Assembly: GCA_964383905.1 (NCBI GenBank)
Contig: CAYLJO010000012.1
Location: forward strand, 1 to 50,886
Direction: 5' to 3'
DNA length: 50,886 nt
Source of the DNA: CAYLJO01 sp964383905
GTDB lineage: Bacteria > Acidobacteriota > Blastocatellia > Pyrinomonadales > Pyrinomonadaceae
Positions 44,722 through 50,886 of this stretch are shown in pieces; the stretch's first letter is position 1; each line of letters starts with the position of its first letter. Below the pieces are notes generated by a model. That model was not told where the DNA came from. It was given only the letters and a program-made list of their open reading frames with translations, and searched no databases. Position numbers and translations under genes: made by a program.

Positions 44722-45735
44722 TCAATCTCGTACCTGCCCGATGAGCGTGCCGCGGAACCGCGAGCTGCCTTGGTCCTCGCCGGACGTGCCGTAAAAAGTC
44801 CGGTGGTCGTAAAAGAACTTGGTATCGGCGAGCGGGACCGGCAGATGGGACACGATACGATACTCATCGCGCGACGGATCGTACCGGTAGACGTCGTCCA
44901 GAAAGCGGTCGCTATAACCGCCGAAAAGATAAACATCACGGCCGGCGGTGGTAGCCCACCAGGCGCGGATTGGTGCGGGGGTCCTCCTCAGCGCCTTCCA
45001 GGTCCCGGCGCCGCAATCAAACCGGTACGCGTCATCGAGATTGTAGAGTTCCTGCCCGGGGCGTTGGCTAGAGCCTCCGAACAGATAGATGTATGGGCCC
45101 ACGTGGGCAACCGTATGGATGACTCGGGGGGGGCCGGGCACGGGAGCCAACTGATGCCAGCGGCCCTCCTTCAAGTCCAACACCCACGACTCATTGGTTG
45201 CCGTGGTAAGGTCGTTGACGCTGCTGCCCCCGCCGAACAAGTAGATTCGCGAACCGACGGCGGCCGCGGCCGTGTAAATCAGTTTTACCGGCGCCTCACC
45301 GGCGGTGGTCCAGTCTTGCCCGCTCAGCCGGTAGACGGTTCCGTATAAGTGGTCCTCGTCGCTCCCTCCGATCAGGTAGAGCGTACCCCGGGCTTCGACC
45401 ATGCTGCCGTAGGCCAGCGGGCGGGGCAGAGGTTTCCACCGCGACCACCGGCCGAGTGACGGGTTATAGAAGTCAACGCGGTCGGTCCAATACTTCTTTT
45501 TATCTTTCCAATACGTGCCGCCGGCGACGAGCAGCCCGCCTTGATGCCACGCGGCGTAATAGCCGCCCCTTGGAAGGGGTAGATCCGGACCTCTGGACCA
45601 GGTGATACTTTGAGGCGGAAAGAAGGGTATCACTAACAGGAACAGGAGCGGGACCCACGATGCGGCGAAGGCCCATGATTCAGATCCGGACACCGAACCC
45701 ACCTCATAGAAAACCGTCTGTCCAAGAACGGTCAA
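44722..45735 (-). CDS. Kelch-repeat propeller protein
   Basis: 337 residues from a TTG at 45735; GTG codons at 45702 and 45693 are alternatives. A hydrophobic segment (WVPLLFLLVIPFF) near the N-terminus should export or anchor it. Six Kelch-type repeats follow, with Gly-Gly doublets in LLVAGGTY, LYLIGGSD, IYLFGGGS, IYLFGGSS and VYLFGGYS. N-acetylneuraminate epimerase (NanM) is a Kelch propeller, so a mutarotase role in the same locus is possible, but many Kelch proteins only bind. It lies upstream of the TonB receptor, with its own promoter at 45790-45817. Confidence 0.82.
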   Translation of the reverse strand: MTVLGQTVFYEVGSVSGSESWAFAASWVPLLFLLVIPFFPPQSITWSRGPDLPLPRGGYYAAWHQGGLLVAGGTYWKDKKKYWTDRVDFYNPSLGRWSRWKPLPRPLAYGSMVEARGTLYLIGGSDEDHLYGTVYRLSGQDWTTAGEAPVKLIYTAAAAVGSRIYLFGGGSSVNDLTTATNESWVLDLKEGRWHQLAPVPGPPRVIHTVAHVGPYIYLFGGSSQRPGQELYNLDDAYRFDCGAGTWKALRRTPAPIRAWWATTAGRDVYLFGGYSDRFLDDVYRYDPSRDEYRIVSHLPVPLADTKFFYDHRTFYGTSGEDQGSSRFRGTLIGQVRD

Positions 45736-45789
45736 CTTGGTCAGACCTGTAATCGAACCTCTCGGCGATGACTTCTTGCCGCGCGAAAC

Positions 45790-45817
45790 AATATATTAAG
45801 GATATTTTGTTTGTCAA
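45790..45817 (-). promoter_or_regulatory. Promoter of the Kelch gene
   Basis: On the minus strand TTGACA (45817-45812), 16 bp, TATATT (45795-45790), a near-consensus pair. The expected start near 45783 gives a leader of roughly 50-90 nt depending on the start codon. Confidence 0.65.
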
Positions 45818-45971
45818 CCTCTTTCTGTGCCACGACGAGGCGGGCCAAGGTGGGGTAAGCCAAAAGGTTTTCTGTTCTCCGCCGATGGTCATCCCGAGAA
45901 TTTAGTTCGGCCCCCGCGGCCCGCCCGTCTGTGAAAACTATCCCTTTGTTATATCTAAATTATTTCAAGAA

Positions 45972-45980
45972 TGTTATGAT
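45972..45980 (+). promoter_or_regulatory. Possible extended -10 of the GntR gene
   Basis: TGTTATGAT matches the extended -10 pattern TGNTATAAT with one mismatch, 40 nt before the ATG at 46020, in an AT-rich stretch. No -35 at proper spacing is obvious. Confidence 0.3.
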
Positions 45981-46019
45981 GCACCGTGTGGGAAGGATAC
46001 TACTAAACAGAGGGTGATC

Positions 46020-46688
46020 ATGGCTCCTCCGACTAAAAAGAAATTCAAGCTGTCCGACAAGGCATACGGACTGCTCAAAAAAGATCTTATCGAGTGCGTC
46101 TGGCAACCGGGGGAGATGATTGAGGAGGCCGTTGTTTGCAGCCGCTACAAAATCGGCCACACGCCCTTCCGCGAGGCCACGGCCAGGCTGAACGCCGAAG
46201 GGTGGATAGAAATTGTGCCTCACCGCGGCTACTTTGCGGCGCCGATTTCTCCCACCTATATCCGCGACATTTTTGAGCTGCGATTGATGATTGAGCCGGG
46301 CGCCGCCTATCTTGCGTGTACGCGCACGACCGACGCGGGTCTCGCGCTGCTTGAAGAAAACGTCCAAGAGTCCATCCACCTTGCCGAGGTCATGGACGTT
46401 CCCAAGAGTTTGCAGAACAGCATCGAATTTCATCGTTTGGTGGCTTCGCTGACGGGCAACAGGGAATTAGCCGACCTGGTCGAGAATCTCCACTTCAAAC
46501 TAATACGCGCGATCCTCTACGTTCTCAAACAATCTCGTTACAGTCAGCCGCTGAATTTCCACCACAAGGGAATCTTAAAGGCCTTCAAGGACAGGAATCC
46601 GGAAAGGGCTCAGAAAGAGATGGAGAAGGATCTGCAGGAAGCCAGAAAGATGCTGGAGGCGGTTCAGTTTGCGTCTCGGGCCGCATGA
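46020..46688 (+). CDS. GntR-family transcriptional regulator with FCD domain
   Basis: 222 residues from the ATG at 46020 (AGAGGGTGATC upstream; a GTG at 46014 is in frame). N-terminal winged helix (SDKAYGLLKKDLIE...TPFREATARLNAEGWIEIVPHRGYFAA, residues 12-75), then the all-helical FCD ligand domain with its His residues in EFHRLVASLTGN and FHHKGILKAF, the usual metal-binding pattern. Regulators of this type (NanR, UxuR, LldR) bind organic or sugar acids. As the only regulator in the window it is the best candidate to control the whole locus. The operator is unknown. Confidence 0.9.
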   Translation: MAPPTKKKFKLSDKAYGLLKKDLIECVWQPGEMIEEAVVCSRYKIGHTPFREATARLNAEGWIEIVPHRGYFAAPISPTYIRDIFELRLMIEPGAAYLACTRTTDAGLALLEENVQESIHLAEVMDVPKSLQNSIEFHRLVASLTGNRELADLVENLHFKLIRAILYVLKQSRYSQPLNFHHKGILKAFKDRNPERAQKEMEKDLQEARKMLEAVQFASRAA

Positions 46689-47040
46689 TCCCGGCCCCAC
46701 CCGAAAATTTAATCGCAGCGTCCGTTCGCCAGCAAGCGGTCCCCATGTCGGCACTATTTCGGCCACGGTATCGACCGAACCCAGCCAGAGGGCCGCGACC
46801 GATCTTCTGTCGAAGCCCCTTGAGGGGGCCCCGCGTCCCGGTCTACGTCGAAAACCTGCTGATCTTTTTTAGGGAGACGATCGCGCCTTCGGCCTCGCGC
46901 CGGCTTGACGCACTCACCGACCGCACCCGTAAGGACAGCAAATTCGCTCCCGAGACCGGTCGTGACGAAGTGCTGGCCCCGTGTTCGCGCGCCAACAAAG
47001 TCTACGTTAATACGGCTTGGCTCCGATAAGAACAGAACGG
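46689..47040. other. Intergenic region, no supported gene
   Basis: 352 nt between the GntR gene and VCBS paralogue C. An open frame of 114 codons (46685-47029, plus) overlaps both ends but is Arg/Pro-rich, lacks a ribosome-binding site and matches no family I know. It probably holds the promoter of the paralogue C gene, which I could not place. Confidence 0.5.
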
Positions 47041-49494
47041 ATGAATGACACCTCGGCTATCAAACATCTCATGCGCCACGTGCCCTTGCGCCGCTTGATG
47101 ATCATCGCTCTGGCGGCGTGCTGCATGCTCCTGAACGGCAGCGGCCCTTTTGTACCACGCCCCGCCTGGGTTGGCCGCGGCCATCATCGCTTGCTGGTAC
47201 GGGTTGATCCCATAGATACGGGGAAGCGCGCCTCGGACGAGATGCCCGCGCGTGTCGCCATCAGCGCTCAGGAAGTCCGCGCCCGCTCTGGCGCGCAGGG
47301 CAAAATCGACGCCGCATCCATTGAGGTCGAGGGCTACGACCCTGCCACCGGCCGGCCCATCCCGTACGGTAAGTGGGCCTACGCCCACGCCGATTGGGAG
47401 GTCCCCGCGCGCTGGTATGACGACAGCATTCCCGAGGATTTCCCCGAGGTCGTCAACAACATTAATCCCAACACCGGGGAATTGCACTACACGTCGGAAA
47501 AGAACTGGGGCTATTTTGACGAGACCCTGGGTGAGTGGGAGGGCGGCCATCTGGCTTGGACGCACACTCAACGGGGAAACACTCCGTCGTATTACGCGAT
47601 CTACTTTGACATGCTTCCCCCCGGGCGCGAGCCCGAGACCGTGCCGCGCCGCGGTTACATTGGCGACGGTACCGAACGTACCACCGAGGTGGGCGCCAGC
47701 ACCCACGGCCTGCTTCTGAGTCGCATCGATGTTGTCGACTGGAACGGCGACGGGTTGCCCGACATCCTCGTCGGCGGAGAGCGCGGCCAGGTCATCTGGT
47801 ACCCGAACCGCGGAAGCAGGACCCACCCCAGCTTCCCCTATTCCAAGCTGCTGTTCACCGCCGACGGCCGGCCGCTCGACGTGGGCTTTAGCGCCACCCC
47901 GTTGGTCGTGGACTGGGACAATGATGGCCAACAGGACCTGGTCTGCGGCGTGGAGTGGAACCGCGTCGTCTGGTACAAGAACGTCGGCACCAATGCCGAG
48001 CCTAGGCTCAAGTACATGGGCCTGGTTTACGCCGCCGACGGCAAGCCCCTGCAGCTCCCCCACGACCCGGTCCCCGAAACGCCCAGCATCTATCAGACCG
48101 ACTACCACCCGGTGCTGGCCTGGGCGGACCTGTACGGAACCGGCCGGCCCGGTCTGCTGGCCGGCGGCTACGTGACCGGCCGGATCTACTACTACGAAAA
48201 CCTCGGGCGCGACAAGGACCATCTGCCCATCCTGGCATTTCGGGGCCCTCTCGAAGCTGACGGACAGCCGATCGACGTCGGCTGGGCAGCGGCCCCTTGC
48301 GTGGGCGACTTTGAAGGCGGCGGTGTGCTCGACCTTATCAGCGGCTCCATGCAGGTGGACGCCAAGGGTGGAGAGGTGACCACCAACAAAGATTTCCTGG
48401 TCTACTACAAGAACATCGGCACGCCTCAACACCCGAAGTTCACGAAGCGGCCCTTCCCCGTGAAAGGCACTTTCCCGCCGGGCATGACGGCGGCGCCGCG
48501 GGCCGTCGATCTAAACGGCGATGGCCTGCTTGACCTCGTCGTCGCTGTGGACACGAACCTCTCGATCTACTTCAACGTCGGTACTCGCACGCACCCGCTG
48601 TGGGAGTACGCGCCCCCGCTGAAAGGCCACTGGACCACGAACCCGCTGGGCTGGGCCATGCAGCCGATCGACTGGAATAAAGACGGCCACGTCGATCTCG
48701 TGGACGGCTTCGACCTCAGCCTGAATGAGGGCAAGGGGAATCCGCAGTTGTTCGCTGCACCCCACTCGATACTGGCCCCCGGCGAGAAGATCTTCCACAA
48801 ATCGCCCATGGGGGACCAGTGGACCTTCACCTACGTCGCCGACCTCGACGGCGACGGCCGGCCCGACATTCTTTACGGCACCCACGAAGGCTACGTCTTT
48901 TTCCATCGCCACCTGGGCGGCACTTCCGGGCCGCGTTTCGACGATCAGGGCGTACGGCTCAGGACCGTCGACGGAAAGCCGATCAAGGTCGGGCCCGGGC
49001 CGGGCCACAAGTGGGACTTCGACGTTCTTCAAGGGGCGCGCACCACGGTGGCGGCCGCCGATTTCGACCGCGATGGTAGGGTCGACCTCGTCGTCGGCGA
49101 CACCTTCGGCAAAGTCCGCTATTACCGCAATCTCACCGGCGGAACTAACCCCGTGTTTGCCATGCCCGTAGTCGTCGCCGACGCCGGCACGCGGCTCGTC
49201 CCCAGCGTGGCCGACTGGAACGGCGACGGCTGGCCCGATCTGCTGATCGGGTCCAACACGGATTTCCTGGTCCTCAATTCCGGCAAATCGGGCGGGCCGC
49301 AGTTCCTGCCGCAGAAGAAGCTGGAGCTGCCGTACTTGCCCTACGAGGCCACGCTCCTCGCGGCGGATTGGAACGAGGACGGAGATGTCGACCTGCTGGC
49401 GCGCGCCTCCTACGGCTATCTATGCTGGTTCGAACGTTCTTTCCTGGAGCACGGCTACGCGCCGGCGAGCGTCCTGCGGCTCGAAATGAAATGA
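47041..49494 (+). CDS. Exported VCBS/FG-GAP propeller protein, paralogue C
   Basis: 817 residues from the ATG at 47041 (a TTG at 47017 is in frame). Signal peptide LMIIALAACCMLLNGS. The N-terminal domain starts HHRLLVRVDPIDTGKRASDE, nearly the same as in paralogue A, and ends near YYAIYFDMLPPGREP. Ten D-x-N-x-D-G-type blades follow, two of them degenerate (DLYGTGRPGLLA, DFEGGGVLDLIS). The C-terminus (YGYLCWFERSFLEHGY) matches paralogue A too, so A and C are recent duplicates. It is transcribed away from the rest of the locus, after the GntR gene. Exported, ligand unknown. Confidence 0.87.
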   Translation: MNDTSAIKHLMRHVPLRRLMIIALAACCMLLNGSGPFVPRPAWVGRGHHRLLVRVDPIDTGKRASDEMPARVAISAQEVRARSGAQGKIDAASIEVEGYDPATGRPIPYGKWAYAHADWEVPARWYDDSIPEDFPEVVNNINPNTGELHYTSEKNWGYFDETLGEWEGGHLAWTHTQRGNTPSYYAIYFDMLPPGREPETVPRRGYIGDGTERTTEVGASTHGLLLSRIDVVDWNGDGLPDILVGGERGQVIWYPNRGSRTHPSFPYSKLLFTADGRPLDVGFSATPLVVDWDNDGQQDLVCGVEWNRVVWYKNVGTNAEPRLKYMGLVYAADGKPLQLPHDPVPETPSIYQTDYHPVLAWADLYGTGRPGLLAGGYVTGRIYYYENLGRDKDHLPILAFRGPLEADGQPIDVGWAAAPCVGDFEGGGVLDLISGSMQVDAKGGEVTTNKDFLVYYKNIGTPQHPKFTKRPFPVKGTFPPGMTAAPRAVDLNGDGLLDLVVAVDTNLSIYFNVGTRTHPLWEYAPPLKGHWTTNPLGWAMQPIDWNKDGHVDLVDGFDLSLNEGKGNPQLFAAPHSILAPGEKIFHKSPMGDQWTFTYVADLDGDGRPDILYGTHEGYVFFHRHLGGTSGPRFDDQGVRLRTVDGKPIKVGPGPGHKWDFDVLQGARTTVAAADFDRDGRVDLVVGDTFGKVRYYRNLTGGTNPVFAMPVVVADAGTRLVPSVADWNGDGWPDLLIGSNTDFLVLNSGKSGGPQFLPQKKLELPYLPYEATLLAADWNEDGDVDLLARASYGYLCWFERSFLEHGYAPASVLRLEMK

Positions 49495-49623
49495 TCGGTA
49501 GACGTCCGACGTCCGCTGTGCACCCTGAGCGGGCGGCAACGGTCTCCCAATCCACGAAGCCCGGGCGATTTATCCAGAGCATTGTAGCTTGAGAGCTATT
49601 TATCCACCAGAAGTTGCTGCCCC

Positions 49624-50883
49624 CTATTCCGGCAGTAATTCGTAACGGCGCGCTTGGGGCTGTGCGGCGGCGCGCTGTTCCTTGACCAGGTCCTTTTCCA
49701 GGTCGTCCAGCGCGCGTAATGCGGCTTGTTTATGGGCCGGAGAATCGCCTTCGAGGGGAATCTCGACCTGCCGCCAGCGACCGAAATGAACGTCGTTCCG
49801 CTTCAGGGTGAGATCGTACACGCTTCTCGCTTGCGCCTTCATTGGCGTGTCGAGGACGGCCAGGTTGACGCCCTCTTCCAACTGCCGTCTGTCGAAAACT
49901 GCGATTTGCTGCCCATCGATCCTCAGCACGTAACGCGCCCTGGTTAGTCCCGTCATCTTGAGCGGCTGCTGGTTAAGCGCTTGGACGAAACCTGATGATC
50001 GAACCGCTAGCGCCAAGGCCGGATTGCTCATATCGAGAGGAAAGGGTAGAGAATTGTCCTTTTCGGTCCAGGAAACGCCGCCCCCGAACCGGAGTGCTGT
50101 CACCGTAGTGTTTTCAATGTGGACCACGCGCCTCTTGAGGGCGTCAATCTCCACCGAACTAACGATTGCCGGCGCGCCCCACGCCCCTAGCAGCGCCGCC
50201 GCCATCAGCAGATGGCCCGCCGGACCGGGATGAGTACGGTCCGGCAGAATGTTCTTGGCCCCTTCGGGGTCGGCGGCTTTAGCCTTTTCGAGAGCGGCCA
50301 CCACCGGGGTGTTCAGGTCAGCGACCGTCAGGCCCTCTCGTCGTCCGAGTTCTTTCACAAACGCGCCGTAGCGGATGAGCACGCCGTTGTAGCCGCCTTC
50401 GAAGATAGGCGGGCGGGTGACCTCGTCGTACGGGGACGGTTGAATCACCGTGATCCGTATTCCCGGCAGGGCGCTCTTAACGACCTTGAGAATGTGCTCG
50501 TAGCCGGTCGCAAAGGTGTGGAAAAGCTTGGGGTCGTAGGGGAGCCCCCAGGCATCATTCATGCCGAGCATAATGGTCATGACCGTCGGCCGATAGGCAA
50601 TCACGTCGCGTTGGAGGCGCACGTCGATCGAACCGCCGCGGCCGCCGGTCACGCGATCACCGCCGAACGCGGAATTTACGAATTCGAGGCGCCAAGAGGG
50701 GAAGCGAGTGATGGCATACGTTTCCACGAACGTGGGGTAAACCGGGGGGTCGGTCATGCTGTCGTAAACGCGCAACTCGGTCGTGCTGTCTCCGTAGAAA
50801 ACCACGCGGTCGCCGTCCCTGAGCTGAAATGGAGCCTGCGCCCTGGCCCAGCCCCCGTGGAGCAAAACCACGATGAACAGCAA
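49624..50883 (-). CDS. SGNH/GDSL hydrolase, 5' end outside the window
   Basis: At least 419 residues; the start is probably cut by the window edge, since the frame is still open at 50883 and the visible N-terminus lies inside a signal peptide (VVLLHGGWARAQA). Block I is VVFYGDSTTEL, block III IMLGMNDAW, and block V DRTHPGPAGH with Asp and His, so the SGNH triad is present. A C-terminal region of about 190 residues (from VSSVEIDALK) is beta-rich and probably binds substrate. Family members are esterases, often of acetylated glycans. It converges with paralogue C, with 129 nt between them. Confidence 0.85.
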   Translation of the reverse strand: MLFIVVLLHGGWARAQAPFQLRDGDRVVFYGDSTTELRVYDSMTDPPVYPTFVETYAITRFPSWRLEFVNSAFGGDRVTGGRGGSIDVRLQRDVIAYRPTVMTIMLGMNDAWGLPYDPKLFHTFATGYEHILKVVKSALPGIRITVIQPSPYDEVTRPPIFEGGYNGVLIRYGAFVKELGRREGLTVADLNTPVVAALEKAKAADPEGAKNILPDRTHPGPAGHLLMAAALLGAWGAPAIVSSVEIDALKRRVVHIENTTVTALRFGGGVSWTEKDNSLPFPLDMSNPALALAVRSSGFVQALNQQPLKMTGLTRARYVLRIDGQQIAVFDRRQLEEGVNLAVLDTPMKAQARSVYDLTLKRNDVHFGRWRQVEIPLEGDSPAHKQAALRALDDLEKDLVKEQRAAAQPQARRYELLPE

Positions 50884-50886
50884 CTG

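Noticed and set aside
46685..47029. 114-codon frame after the GntR gene
   Set aside because: Overlaps the GntR stop, has no ribosome-binding site, and its composition is Arg/Pro-rich like random GC-rich sequence.
47002..48432. 476-codon open frame on the minus strand
   Set aside because: Antisense to VCBS paralogue C, same codon-bias effect.
1..50886. CRISPR arrays, tRNA genes, insertion sequences, prophage genes
   Set aside because: No regularly spaced repeats, cloverleaf-like genes, transposases or phage proteins were seen on either strand.

Overview
The window looks like chromosomal DNA of a GC-rich (about 60% by eye) Gram-negative soil-type bacterium, most likely an acidobacterium. The best phylogenetic clue is the large TonB-dependent receptor with an N-terminal carboxypeptidase-regulatory-like domain (40986-44330, minus), an Oar-like architecture greatly expanded in Acidobacteriota. 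Many sialidase-like and FG-GAP/VCBS propellers, Tat-exported enzymes and an M81 metallopeptidase fit that assignment. No rRNA, tRNA, transposase, phage gene or CRISPR array was recognised.

Layout. 1-1281: a minus-strand lipoprotein (DUF6438-like) and gene remnants. 1282-22119: a plus-strand run of 16 closely spaced genes behind a good sigma70-type promoter (1208-1236). It encodes a sialidase-like protein, a DHDPS/NAL-family lyase, two class III (GSAM-like) aminotransferases, two SDRs, two exported beta-propeller repeat proteins, two Gfo/Idh/MocA oxidoreductases (one frameshifted by a 20-bp tandem duplication), an FGE-like protein, a threonine-synthase-like PLP enzyme, an M81 metallopeptidase, an AstE/AspA-type deacylase, an MBL-fold hydrolase and an SSS transporter. 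22343-22684: a small secreted protein. 22848-40553: a converging minus-strand run of 12 genes, read from the right as RidA, sialidase-like, VCBS protein, GbcA-like Rieske oxygenase, Tat-exported sialidase-like, RraA-like, CehA/McBA-type metallohydrolase, three tandem sialidase-LamG paralogues, SGNH esterase and a Tat-exported DHDPS-like protein. 40986-45735: TonB receptor and Kelch protein, each behind its own promoter (minus). 46020-46688: GntR/FCD regulator (plus). 47041-49494: a third VCBS paralogue. 49624-50883: an SGNH hydrolase cut by the window edge.

Taken together this reads as one large accessory catabolic locus: outer-membrane uptake (TonB receptor), surface or periplasmic propeller proteins and esterases, a sodium symporter, and cytoplasmic lyases, dehydrogenases, aminotransferases and deacylases, with a GntR regulator nearby. 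The combination recalls sialic/nonulosonic acid scavenging (sialidase folds, SGNH esterases, Kelch protein, SSS transporter, NAL-family lyase, Gfo/Idh oxidoreductase, GntR). It also recalls ectoine-type catabolism (class III aminotransferase + AstE-type deacylase + PLP lyase-like enzyme). Neither match is complete: NanE, NanK, NagA and NagB are missing, and the sialidase-like proteins show no clear RIP motif. The substrate is therefore unknown, probably an amino- or N-acyl-substituted sugar acid or related nitrogenous compound. Several proteins lack a hallmark residue of their family (Rieske Cys to Phe, EKP to EVP, FGE without its first catalytic Cys, DHDPS without its Tyr), so the locus is chemically unusual or partly decaying.
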